From assembly GCF_006715165.1 (NCBI RefSeq), contig NZ_VFMS01000001.1, positions 1 through 64,000 of the forward strand: a DNA stretch of 64,000 nt, read 5' to 3'. The notes beneath the pieces are model-generated. The model saw only the letters and a program-made list of their open reading frames with translations. It had not been told where the DNA came from and made no database searches. This document shows, piece after piece, positions 52,346 through 61,341 of the stretch; the first letter of the stretch is position 1; each line of letters starts with the position of its first letter. The DNA is from Arthrobacter sp. SLBN-122 (GTDB lineage: Bacteria > Actinomycetota > Actinomycetes > Actinomycetales > Micrococcaceae). The position numbers and the translations under genes were made by a program.

Positions 52346-53694
52346 GCCCCCACGCTTTCCTTACCTGTTGCTGACTGTGACTTCTGTGCACCCGGCGCCG
52401 CCTGGACCGGCTCGCCCTGGCCCTTGCCCGTGATCATGTCGTGCAGCGGCTGGAAGCTTCCGCCGTGGCCGCTCAGGCCGAACTCGTAGGCAGTCTCGGC
52501 GTGCAGGCTGAGGTCCACACCCACCGTTTCCTGTTCCTGCGAAACCCGGAAGCCCATGGTCTTGTGGATGGCCAGCGCAATGATGGCCGTCAGGACCGCG
52601 GAGTACGCGATGGCGATACCGGCTGCCGCGAGCTGCGCCCAGAGCTGGGTCAGTCCGCCGCCGTAGAAGAGTCCGCCGCCGGCACCGTCCGTTGGCAGTG
52701 CGATGAAGCCCAGGGCCACGGTGCCGATGATGCCCGAAACCAGGTGGACGCCGACGACGTCCAGCGAGTCATCAAAGCCCCAGCGGAACTTCAGGCCGAC
52801 TGCCAGGGCGGAGGCTACACCGGCCACCACGCCGAGGCCGAGGGCTCCGACCGGGCTGACGTTGGCGCAGGCGGGGGTGATGGCCACGAGGCCCGCAACA
52901 ACACCGGAGGCTGCGCCCAGGGAGGTGGGGTGACCGTCGCGGATGCGTTCGGTGACCAGCCAGCCGAGCATGGCCGCGGCCGGGGCTGCGAGGGTGTTGA
53001 TCCAGATCAGGCCGCCCTGTTCAGCGGTGGTGGCAGCACCGCCGTTGAAACCGAACCAGCCGAACCAGAGGATGGCCGCGCCGAGCATGACGAACGGGAT
53101 GTTGTGCGGGCGGTGGTTCGGGTCCTTGCCGAAGCCCTTGCGGTTGCCAATGATCAGTACGAGGACGAGCGCTGCCACACCTGCGTTGATGTGGACCACG
53201 GTACCGCCGGCGAAGTCGATGGCGGGGCCCAGGGCCTTGCCGATGGCTCCTTCGGGGCCGAAGAGACCGCCGCCCCACACCATGTAGGCCAGCGGGCAGT
53301 ACACCAGGGTGACCCACACGGGGACGAAGACGGACCAGGCGCCGAACTTGGCGCGGTCGGCGATGGCGCCGCTGATCAATGCCACCGTGATGATGGCGAA
53401 GGTGGCGGCGTAGCCCACCTTGATCAGACCGTCGGGGGTGGTGATGCCCTCAAGGCCGAACGTGGCGAACGGGTTGCCCACGATTTCCAGGAATCCTTCA
53501 CCGGAGCTCATGGAGGCGCCCCACAGCACCCAGACAACGCCCACCATGCCGATGGAGATGAAACTCATCATCATCATGTTCAGGGCTGCCTTGGCGCGGG
53601 TCATGCCGCCGTAGAAAAATGCCAGACCGGGTGTCATGAACAGCACAAGGGCTGCCGCCACCATGACCCAAACGTGACCTGCGGTAAGTTCCAT
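52342..53694 (-). CDS. amtB: Ammonium transporter
   Basis: A 450-residue Amt-family channel with eleven predicted helices. Family landmarks are LVLFMTPGLAFFYGGMTRAK (about 17-36), IDFAGGTVVHINAGVAALV with the first pore His, and SLDVVGVHLVSGIIGTVALG with the second; the WFGWFGFNGGAA segment is typical. The cytoplasmic tail after about residue 395 is Gln/Gly/Ser-rich. No signal peptide is needed. It overlaps glnB. The ATG at 53694 has AGGA upstream, and a GlnR-like box lies about 160 bases upstream. Confidence 0.96.
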   Translation of the reverse strand: MELTAGHVWVMVAAALVLFMTPGLAFFYGGMTRAKAALNMMMMSFISIGMVGVVWVLWGASMSSGEGFLEIVGNPFATFGLEGITTPDGLIKVGYAATFAIITVALISGAIADRAKFGAWSVFVPVWVTLVYCPLAYMVWGGGLFGPEGAIGKALGPAIDFAGGTVVHINAGVAALVLVLIIGNRKGFGKDPNHRPHNIPFVMLGAAILWFGWFGFNGGAATTAEQGGLIWINTLAAPAAAMLGWLVTERIRDGHPTSLGAASGVVAGLVAITPACANVSPVGALGLGVVAGVASALAVGLKFRWGFDDSLDVVGVHLVSGIIGTVALGFIALPTDGAGGGLFYGGGLTQLWAQLAAAGIAIAYSAVLTAIIALAIHKTMGFRVSQEQETVGVDLSLHAETAYEFGLSGHGGSFQPLHDMITGKGQGEPVQAAPGAQKSQSATGKESVGA

Positions 53695-53843
53695 GGTGCA
53701 CGTCCTCTCTCATCGAATCTTGCGGAGTACTCCGCCTGCCAACGCCTTTTGCGTCCTGTAAAGAGTCTGTGGGCGGCGTGTTTCGCCCGCGGAGGATTTA
53801 GATTGCCGGCCTGTTACAACAACCTCTAGGAAGTAAATGGTGC

Positions 53844-53870
53844 ATATCCGCCTTGTTACGGTTATGTTTC
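53844..53870 (-). promoter_or_regulatory. Candidate GlnR box upstream of amtB
   Basis: On the minus strand GAAAC-N6-GTAAC-N6-GATAT matches two exact and one partial element of the actinobacterial GlnR pattern, which alternates GAAAC and GTnAC at 11-bp intervals. It lies about 160 bases upstream of the amtB start, in the 225-base gap shared with the divergent MFS gene. Confidence 0.45.
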
Positions 53871-53919
53871 CGCACCCGCGCAGCCACCCGGCTCCCTTTC
53901 CTGCAAGGACTCCTGCATC

Positions 53920-55161
53920 ATGACGGCAACACCCCGCGAAAGCGGCGCCACCTCGAGGTTTCTGGCCCGGCTTAGGCCGCAGCGGGAGAAGCTTCCCCGC
54001 GACATCAAGGTGATGCTGGCCGCCGCGTTCCTCATTGCGCTTGGATTCGGGCTCGTTGCGCCTGTATTGCCCCAGTTCGCAACAACCTTCGGGGTGGGGA
54101 ACACCGAGGCTGCGGTCATTGTGGCAATTTTTGCCTTCATGCGCCTGGCGTTCGCGCCCGCCGGCGGCGCCCTGATCGGCAAGCGCGGAGAGCGTCCGGT
54201 CTATGTGGCAGGGCTGTTGATCGTCGCATTGTCCACGGCGGCATGCGCGTTCGCGCAGGACTACTGGCAGCTGCTGCTGTTCCGCGGCCTCGGCGGAGCC
54301 GGGTCCGTGATGTTCACGGTGGCGTCGATGGCCCTGGTGGTCCGGCTGGCGCCGCCCAAGAGCAGGGGGAGGGTGTCAGGAGCCTATGCGTCCGCTTTCC
54401 TGATCGGAAATGTGTGCGGGCCGATTGTGGGCGGGCTGCTGGCAGGGCTGGGCCTGCGGGTCCCGTTCCTTGCCTACGCGGCAGCCCTGCTGGTTGCCGC
54501 GTTCGTGGTGCAGACCCAGCTCAGCCATCAACGCCGGGACGGGGGCGAGGCCCAGCACCGTCCACCGGACATGCGCTTTGGCGAAGCCCTGGCAGCCGGA
54601 ACCTATCGGTCGGCCCTCCTGTCCAGCTTTGCCAACGGCTGGGCCACGTTTGGCGTCCGGATGGCAACGGTGCCGCTGTTCGCCGCGGCCGCCTTCGGGG
54701 CAGGCCCACAGGCGGCCGGACTGGCGCTGGCCGTGTTTGCTGCCGGGAATGCAGCCGCACTCACCTTTTCGGGGCGGCTGGCGGACTCGCTGGGACGCAA
54801 GCCCATGATGATCTCCGGCCTGCTGGTGGCAGCCGTCTCAACTGCGGCGATCGGCTTTACTTCCGACCTGCCCTGGTTTCTTGCGGCATCGACGCTTGCC
54901 GGCGTCGGGTCCGGCCTTTTCGGTCCGGCCCAGCAGGCCGCCGTGGCGGACGTCGTTGGCAACACACGTTCCGGCGGCAAGGTGCTGGCCGTCTACCAGA
55001 TGACGTCCGACGTCGGAGCGATCGTTGGCCCGGTGGCGGCCGGGCTGCTCGCGGACCGGCTGGGCTTCGGCTGGGCTTTCGGCGTGACCGGCGGCGTCAT
55101 GCTCCTGGCCGCCGCCGGCTGGCTGCCCACGCGGGAATCCTTGCGGACGGCCGCTGCCTAG
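53920..55161 (+). CDS. MFS transporter
   Basis: A 413-residue major-facilitator protein with twelve predicted helices. The A-like loop is GALIGKRGERPVYVAGLLIV (about 85-104), and a second copy in the C-terminal half is GRLADSLGRKPMMISGLLVA; LRAL-like PPKSRGRVSGAYASAFLIGN lies in helices 4-5. This resembles 12-TM drug or metabolite exporters; no substrate can be named. The ATG at 53920 has AAGGA nine bases upstream. It is divergent from amtB and converges on ftsY, 36 bases apart. Confidence 0.88.
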   Translation: MTATPRESGATSRFLARLRPQREKLPRDIKVMLAAAFLIALGFGLVAPVLPQFATTFGVGNTEAAVIVAIFAFMRLAFAPAGGALIGKRGERPVYVAGLLIVALSTAACAFAQDYWQLLLFRGLGGAGSVMFTVASMALVVRLAPPKSRGRVSGAYASAFLIGNVCGPIVGGLLAGLGLRVPFLAYAAALLVAAFVVQTQLSHQRRDGGEAQHRPPDMRFGEALAAGTYRSALLSSFANGWATFGVRMATVPLFAAAAFGAGPQAAGLALAVFAAGNAAALTFSGRLADSLGRKPMMISGLLVAAVSTAAIGFTSDLPWFLAASTLAGVGSGLFGPAQQAAVADVVGNTRSGGKVLAVYQMTSDVGAIVGPVAAGLLADRLGFGWAFGVTGGVMLLAAAGWLPTRESLRTAAA

Positions 55162-55197
55162 CCTTCCCCGCGGGCTTCCGGCTTCCGGGCCGCCCTG

Positions 55198-56403
55198 CTA
55201 ATTCAGCAGGGCGTCGACAAAGCCTTCGGTGTCGAACGGGGCCAAGTCGTCCGCGCCTTCGCCCAGACCGATGAGTTTGACGGGCACGCCGAGGGTCTTC
55301 TGGATGGCGACGACGATGCCGCCCTTGGCGGTTCCGTCCAGCTTGGTCAGCACGATGCCGGTGATGTTGACCACCTCCGAGAAGACCCGTGCCTGGTTCA
55401 GTCCGTTCTGGCCGGTGGTGGCATCCAGCACCAGCAGGACCTCGTCCACCTCGGCCAGCTTCTCCACGACGCGCTTGACCTTGCCCAGTTCGTCCATCAG
55501 GCCCACTTTGTTCTGCAGGCGCCCGGCGGTGTCGATCATTACGACGTCCACTTCCTGCTCAATGCCCGCCTTCACTGCCTCATAGGCAACGGAGGCGGGG
55601 TCGGCGCCGTCGATGTCCGACTTCACGGTGGGAACGCCGACGCGCTGCCCCCACGTGGCCAGCTGTTCGGCGGCGGCGGCGCGGAACGTGTCAGCGGCGC
55701 CCAGCAGGACGTCCTTGTCCTCGGCCACCAGCACGCGGGCCAGCTTCCCCACAGTGGTGGTCTTGCCCACGCCGTTCACGCCCACCACCATCATCACGGC
55801 AGGCTTGTCCGCATGCCGCTGGACATTCAGGCTGCGGTCCATGGAGGGGTCCACGAGCTTGATCAGTTCCTCCCGGAGCATGGCCTTGACGTGTTCGGGG
55901 GTCCGGGCGCCCAGCACCTTGACCCGTTCCCGCAGGGCATCCACCAGTTGCATGGTGGGTTCGGTTCCGAGATCCGCGAGCAGGAGTGTTTCCTCCACCT
56001 CGTCCCAGACGCTCTCGTCGATCCGGTCGCTGGAGAGCAGCGCCAGCAGGCCCTTGCCCATGATGTTGTTGGAGCGGACCAGCCGCTCACGGAGCCGGAT
56101 GAGGCGTCCCTCGACGGGCAGCGGGGTTTCGACCGGGATGGTTTGCAGCCCGGCAGCGTCGTCCGGAACCGTGGTGGTGTCCAGCCCTTCGACGTCCACG
56201 CCTGCCGGGGTTCCGCGTTCTATGGTGCCGGTTCTGTCCGCCACCGCGGTGCTGCCGCCGGAGCGGATCTCCGGGTCGTTGGCGTCGCGGGTGCCGGGGT
56301 ACCGGGTGATGTTCCTCCGCGTCTTGAGCAGGACCGGAATCAGCCCGCCGATGACCACCAGCGCAGCAAGAATGGACAGGACAATGGGAAGGATGTCATT
56401 CAC
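55198..56403 (-). CDS. ftsY: Signal recognition particle receptor FtsY
   Basis: A 401-residue SRP receptor. An N-terminal transmembrane helix (IVLSILAALVVIGGLIPVLL, about 7-26) and an acidic linker precede the NG domain. The GTPase site is complete: G1 GVNGVGKTT (208-216), G3 DTAGRLQNK, G4 TKLDGTAKGG, and the late DLAPFD. Actinobacterial FtsY often has this membrane segment. Start is the GTG at 56403. It lies 99 bases downstream of smc on the same strand, the classic smc-ftsY order, so the two are probably co-transcribed. Confidence 0.97.
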   Translation of the reverse strand: MNDILPIVLSILAALVVIGGLIPVLLKTRRNITRYPGTRDANDPEIRSGGSTAVADRTGTIERGTPAGVDVEGLDTTTVPDDAAGLQTIPVETPLPVEGRLIRLRERLVRSNNIMGKGLLALLSSDRIDESVWDEVEETLLLADLGTEPTMQLVDALRERVKVLGARTPEHVKAMLREELIKLVDPSMDRSLNVQRHADKPAVMMVVGVNGVGKTTTVGKLARVLVAEDKDVLLGAADTFRAAAAEQLATWGQRVGVPTVKSDIDGADPASVAYEAVKAGIEQEVDVVMIDTAGRLQNKVGLMDELGKVKRVVEKLAEVDEVLLVLDATTGQNGLNQARVFSEVVNITGIVLTKLDGTAKGGIVVAIQKTLGVPVKLIGLGEGADDLAPFDTEGFVDALLN

Positions 56404-56502
56404 TCCCCTAGCTTCTCACAAACAGCCCTGCCGATTCCGGCGCCAACTGCGCCCCTGACCTGCCCCTATGCGGCGCGCCGGCTGGCTGGACCTCGGCCGC
56501 TG

Positions 56503-59500
56503 CTACACCTCAGCGCCCAGGCGCTGGCTGATCACGGTGGAGACGCCGTCGCCCCTCATGGTCACGCCGTACAGGGCGTCCGCCACCTCCATGGTCCGTT
56601 TCTGGTGGGTGATGACGATGAGCTGGCTGGACTCCCGGAGTTCCTCGAAAATGGTGATCAGCCGGCCGAGGTTGGTGTCGTCCAGCGCCGCCTCCACCTC
56701 GTCCATGACGTAGAACGGCGAGGGGCGCGCCTTGAAGATGGCCACCAGCAGGGCCACTGCGGTGAGGGACCGCTCGCCGCCGGACAGCAGAGACAGCCGC
56801 TTGATCTTCTTGCCGGCTGGGCGGGCCTCCACCTCGATGCCCGTGGTGAGCATGTCCTCCGGATCGGTGAGGACCAGCCGGCCTTCGCCGCCGGGAAAGA
56901 GCCGCTCGAAAACGCGGACGAACTGGGCCTGGGTGTCCTCGAACGCTTCGGCGAAGACGCGCTGGACCCGGTCATCCACTTCCTTGATGATGTCCAGCAG
57001 GTCCCGGCGGCTGGCCTTCAGGTCCTCAAGCTGGGTGCTGAGGAACTGGTGCCGCTCCTCCAGCGCCGCGAATTCCTCCAGCGCCAGGGGGTTCACCTTG
57101 CCCAGACTGGCGAGGTCCCGTTCGGCCTTGCGCAGCCGCTTCTCCTGCTCCTGCCGGACGTAGGGCTTCCCTTCCAGGATCTCTTCCCCGCCGGCGTCAA
57201 CGGGAGCGCGCAGTGCTGCCCACTTGTCGCCGGTCTCCTCCGCGGGCACCGGTACCGGGACGTGCGGCCCGAACTCTGCCACCAGGGCTTCGGGGGTGAT
57301 GCCCAGTTCGTCCACCGACCGGGTTTCCACCGCCTCGATCCTGGCCCGCTGCCGGGCCCGGGCCAGCTCGTCCCGGTGCACGTTGTCGGTGAGGTCAGCC
57401 AGTTCGCGGGCCAGGGCGTCGTTCGCTTCCCGGATGTCCCGCAGCCCTCGGTCACGCTGTTCGCGGTTTTCCTCGGCCAGGTCCCGTTCGTGCCGGGAGA
57501 GGTCCACGGAGAGGTCCACATACCGCAGTGCCATTTCCACGGCTGCGGATACCGCGGCGGCACGCCTGGCCTGGATGCGGCGGCGCCGGGCGCGCTGGGC
57601 CGCTTCCTCCCGGGCGCGGCGTTCGGTGGCGGCGGCCCGCTCAAGGGATGCCACCCTGTTGCCGGTGGCGGCCAGCTGCTCCTCGGCACTGCGGAGGGAC
57701 AACCGCGCCTCCACCTCGGCAGCGCGGGCGGCGGAAGCTGCATGGGCCAGGGCGTCCCGCTGTTCGGTGGAGGGCTCCTCTTCAACGGGAGCTTCCTGCG
57801 CAGCGGCCAGCCGGGCGGTGATGGCGGCGAGCGCTTCCTCCTCCGCGGCAACGTTCTCCCCCGCACGTGCCAGGGAGGCAGCCAGGCGCTCACTCTCGCC
57901 CACGGCGCTGCGCAGGACCGAGTTGAGGTGGCCCAGGCGTTCAGCGACGGCGGCCAGGCGGGCATCGGATTCGTGCAGCCTGTCCAGGGCAGCGTCTGCC
58001 GCCTCCTGGGCTTCGGCGCGCCGGGCCTCGGCGGCGGCCAGGGCGAACCTGTTCCGCTCCAGGTCCGCCGTGACCGCCGAGAGGCCCCGGTCGGCGTCGT
58101 CCACTGCCGCCTGCACCTCAAGGAGAGACGGTGCCTTGGCCGAACCGCCGGCAGCGGATACAGCGGTGAACACGTCCCCTTCGCGGGTGACGGCCGTGAG
58201 CCCGGGCTGCGAGGCCACGAGCGCTGCCGCGGCATCAATGCCGGTGACGACGGCGGTTCCGGACAGCAGGTGCCGGACCAGCGGGATGTGCCCCGCAGGC
58301 CCGTCCACCAGGTCGGCGGCCCATTGCGCGCCGTCCGGCAGCGGCACCTCCTGCCCGTCCTCCCGGTGGACCGCCGCGGCCGATGCCAGGAGCAGCGACG
58401 CCCGCCCGGCGTCGTCGTCCTTGAGTACCTGCAGGACTGCGGCCGCCGTGTCCCCGTCCTGGACCAGGACTGCCTCGGATGCTTCCCCCAGCGCGGCGGC
58501 GATCGCCGCCTCGTAACCGCCTTGCACCGTGATCCCGGCTGCCAGGGTGCCCAGCACTCCCGGCATCCCGGACTCCAGCACATGCCGGGCCCCATCCTTG
58601 CGGTCCAGTCCGAGCTTGAGAGCCTCGAGCCGGGCGGCGAGGGCGTCCCGCTTGCGGACTCCCTCATTGACCGCGGCCTTGAGGCCGGCGATCTCCTGGA
58701 GGACGGTGTCCAGTGCTTCGCTGGCAGCCTCATAGTCGGCGTCGAGGGACTCCTCCCCTTCTTCCACGCCGGCCACCTGGTTTTCCAGTGCGGTGAACTC
58801 GGCCTGGGCACGGGCACGCCGTTCCGTGCCGGCGGCAAGGGACTCCCGCAGCCGGCCCAGCTCCGCCTGCGCGGACTCCACCCGGGACCTGGCGGCGGCT
58901 ACTTGTCCGGCCAGGCGGGCCAGGCCCTCCCGCCGGTCCGCTGCCGCCCGGAGCTGCGCCGTGAGCCGCCGGTCCTCTGCCTGGGCTGCCTGCTCTGCTT
59001 CCGCCTTGGCGGTGCTGGCGGTGTCCAGTGCGGCGCGCCTGGACTGGATGTCCTGTTCGAGCTCGGCCAGCTCCTGCCGCACCCTGGCTGCCTGGCGCTC
59101 GAGCTGTTCGGGATCCCGCCCGGAAGGCGCCACGGTGTCTTCGGAACCCAGCAGGCGGCTGCGTTCGGTGGCCAGCGAACCGAGCGACCGAAGACGTTCG
59201 CGTGCAGTGGAGAGCCGGTACCACGTGTCCCGGGCGGCGTTGAGGCGGGGCGTGGCTTCGGCTGCCAGCTGCTCCAGCGCTGCCTGCTGCCTGCGCCCGG
59301 CTTCGAGTTCCTCCTCGACGGCGGTCCGCCGGGCTTTGAGCGCGGCCTCGTCCGCCACGTCCTGCTCCAGCGCCTGCTGCAGCTGGACGAGGTCATCGGC
59401 GAGCAGCCGGGCCCGGGCATCCCTGACGTCGAACTGGACGCGCTGGGCACGGCGGGCCACTTCCGCCTGTCTTCCAAGGGGCGTCAGCTGGCGGCGGATT

Positions 59501-60090
59501 TCCCCGGTGAGGTCCGTAAGTCGCTGGAGGTTGGCCTGCATGGCCTCCAGCTTCCGGACCGTCCGTTCCTTGCGCCGGCGGTGCTTGAGGATCCCCGCCG
59601 CCTCTTCAATGAAGCCGCGCCGGTCCTCCGGGGTGGCATGCAGTACGCGGTCCAGCTGGCCCTGGCCCACGATGACATGCATTTCCCGGCCCAGCCCGGA
59701 GTCGGAAAGGAGTTCCTGGATGTCAAGCAGCCGGCAGCCGGCACCGTTGATGGCATATTCGGAGCCGCCTGTCCGGAACAGCGTCCGCGAAATGGTCACT
59801 TCGCTGTATTCGATGGGGAGCGCGCCGTCGGTGTTGTCGATGGTCAGCGAAACGTGGGCGCGTCCCAGGGGCGGGCGCCCGGACGTCCCGGCAAAAATGA
59901 CGTCCTCCATTTTGCCGCCGCGGAGGGTCTTGGCCCCCTGCTCGCCCATCACCCAGGCCAAGGCGTCCACCACGTTGGACTTGCCGGATCCGTTGGGACC
60001 CACCACGGCGGTGACTCCGGGTTCAAAGTCGAAGGTGGTGGCAGAGGCAAAGGACTTGAACCCCCGGACGGTGAGGCTTTTGAGGTGCAA
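56503..60090 (-). CDS. smc: Chromosome segregation protein SMC
   Basis: A 1195-residue SMC ATPase that compacts and segregates chromosomes with ScpA/B. Walker A GPNGSGKSN is at about 31-39, followed by a long coiled coil, the hinge in the middle (about 510-650), a second coiled coil, and the C-terminal signature LLSGGERSLTAVALL with Walker B FYVMDEVEAALDD. Ala/Arg/Glu-rich coils are usual in high-GC species. The start is probably the TTG at 60090 (LHLKSLTVRGFKSF), since homologues begin here; GGAG lies 12 bases upstream. A 1476-codon frame on the opposite strand is a codon-bias shadow. Confidence 0.97.
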   Translation of the reverse strand: MHLKSLTVRGFKSFASATTFDFEPGVTAVVGPNGSGKSNVVDALAWVMGEQGAKTLRGGKMEDVIFAGTSGRPPLGRAHVSLTIDNTDGALPIEYSEVTISRTLFRTGGSEYAINGAGCRLLDIQELLSDSGLGREMHVIVGQGQLDRVLHATPEDRRGFIEEAAGILKHRRRKERTVRKLEAMQANLQRLTDLTGEIRRQLTPLGRQAEVARRAQRVQFDVRDARARLLADDLVQLQQALEQDVADEAALKARRTAVEEELEAGRRQQAALEQLAAEATPRLNAARDTWYRLSTARERLRSLGSLATERSRLLGSEDTVAPSGRDPEQLERQAARVRQELAELEQDIQSRRAALDTASTAKAEAEQAAQAEDRRLTAQLRAAADRREGLARLAGQVAAARSRVESAQAELGRLRESLAAGTERRARAQAEFTALENQVAGVEEGEESLDADYEAASEALDTVLQEIAGLKAAVNEGVRKRDALAARLEALKLGLDRKDGARHVLESGMPGVLGTLAAGITVQGGYEAAIAAALGEASEAVLVQDGDTAAAVLQVLKDDDAGRASLLLASAAAVHREDGQEVPLPDGAQWAADLVDGPAGHIPLVRHLLSGTAVVTGIDAAAALVASQPGLTAVTREGDVFTAVSAAGGSAKAPSLLEVQAAVDDADRGLSAVTADLERNRFALAAAEARRAEAQEAADAALDRLHESDARLAAVAERLGHLNSVLRSAVGESERLAASLARAGENVAAEEEALAAITARLAAAQEAPVEEEPSTEQRDALAHAASAARAAEVEARLSLRSAEEQLAATGNRVASLERAAATERRAREEAAQRARRRRIQARRAAAVSAAVEMALRYVDLSVDLSRHERDLAEENREQRDRGLRDIREANDALARELADLTDNVHRDELARARQRARIEAVETRSVDELGITPEALVAEFGPHVPVPVPAEETGDKWAALRAPVDAGGEEILEGKPYVRQEQEKRLRKAERDLASLGKVNPLALEEFAALEERHQFLSTQLEDLKASRRDLLDIIKEVDDRVQRVFAEAFEDTQAQFVRVFERLFPGGEGRLVLTDPEDMLTTGIEVEARPAGKKIKRLSLLSGGERSLTAVALLVAIFKARPSPFYVMDEVEAALDDTNLGRLITIFEELRESSQLIVITHQKRTMEVADALYGVTMRGDGVSTVISQRLGAEV

Positions 60091-60318
60091 GGCTTTTCTG
60101 GTCTCCTGGAGCGGGTGGGGCACTTTGCTGGATCCGGCTCACTACAATCTACTGCGCAGGACCGACATTTCCCCGCACCAGCACCCGGAAGCCGGGGCCG
60201 GCACACGGCCGGATATGCCAGTTCCGGCCGGGCAAAGGCATAGTTAAGCTCTTGAGCCTGCGTTTATGTGGGTACAGTCACCGCATGAATGCGCCACGGA
60301 AACGAAGAGGGGCTTGAA

Positions 60319-61341
60319 TTGGCAGGTAATGCAACCTTCCGCCACAGCAACACTGCGCTGCTTTCGGTGAGCAGCGTCGAGGCTCCGAGGATCGTCAGTT
60401 CCACGGACTTCGACCGCCACCTGGCGTCCACGCTGAAGCGGCTGAAGTTTCCGCCCCGCCTGCTTGAGCGCGTCGCGGGCATCACTCACCGCCGGTGGTG
60501 GGCCCCTGGAACATCGTTCGACGATGCCGCCGTCGAAGCCGGCGCCAAGGCACTGGCGGAGGCCGGCATCGAGGCCTCCGACGTCGGACTGCTGATCAAC
60601 ACCTCGGTGACGCGGCGCAACCTCGAACCGTCCGTGGCGGTGAAGATCCACCACGGCCTCGGCCTGCCGTCGTCGGCCATGAACTTCGACCTTGCCAACG
60701 CCTGCCTGGGGTTTGTGAATGCCCTGACCCTGGCTGCGAACATGATCGACTCGGGACAGATCCGGTACGCGGTCATCGTCAATGGCGAGGACGCCCAGCT
60801 GACGCAGGAAGCCACCCTTGCCCGGCTGCAGCGGCCCGAAACCACCCGCGACGACTTCAACCGCGAGTTCGCCACCCTGACGCTGGGATCCGGGGCCGCC
60901 GCGGCCGTCCTGGGACCGGCCGATGAGCACCCCGGTGCGCATCGGGTGGTGGGCGGTGTGATGCGCGCCGGCACCGAGCACCACGAATTGTGCGTCGGCG
61001 GCATCGACGGCATGCACACCGACACGAAAGGCCTGCTCGACGGCGGCCTTCAGCTGGTGGTCGATGCGTGGCATGAAGCGCAGCCCGAGTGGGACTGGGC
61101 TGCCATGGACCGCTACGTCACCCACCAGGTCAGCAACGCCTACACCCAGGCCATCATTGACGCGATCGACCTCGACCCCGGCAAGGTGCCCATCACGTTC
61201 CCGCACTGGGGCAACGTGGGACCTGCGTCGCTGCCCATGACGCTTGCGGCCGAGGCACAGTCCCTGGGAGCCGGGGACCGGGTCCTGTGCATGGGTGTGG
61301 GTTCGGGCCTGAACACCGCAATGCTGGAAATCGTTTGGTGA
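60319..61341 (+). CDS. oleA: OleA: acyl-CoA head-to-head condensing enzyme
   Basis: A 340-residue thiolase-fold enzyme of the FabH-like family. The catalytic Cys129 is in FDLANACLGFVNAL, with His269 in YVTHQVSNAYT and Asn299 in WGNVGPAS. RHSNTALLSVSSVEAPRIVS and GITHRRWWAPG are typical of OleA rather than FabH. OleA condenses two fatty acyl-CoAs into a beta-keto acid that becomes an olefin. The start is a TTG at 60319, seven bases after GAGGGG; a longer frame begins at 60289. The next gene overlaps its stop and is the OleBC fusion, which secures the assignment. Confidence 0.92.
   Translation: MAGNATFRHSNTALLSVSSVEAPRIVSSTDFDRHLASTLKRLKFPPRLLERVAGITHRRWWAPGTSFDDAAVEAGAKALAEAGIEASDVGLLINTSVTRRNLEPSVAVKIHHGLGLPSSAMNFDLANACLGFVNALTLAANMIDSGQIRYAVIVNGEDAQLTQEATLARLQRPETTRDDFNREFATLTLGSGAAAAVLGPADEHPGAHRVVGGVMRAGTEHHELCVGGIDGMHTDTKGLLDGGLQLVVDAWHEAQPEWDWAAMDRYVTHQVSNAYTQAIIDAIDLDPGKVPITFPHWGNVGPASLPMTLAAEAQSLGAGDRVLCMGVGSGLNTAMLEIVW

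Noticed and set aside
55813..60243. A 1476-codon frame antisense to smc and part of ftsY
   Set aside because: It spans two conserved genes on the other strand and has no recognisable domains. The length comes from codon bias in high-GC DNA.
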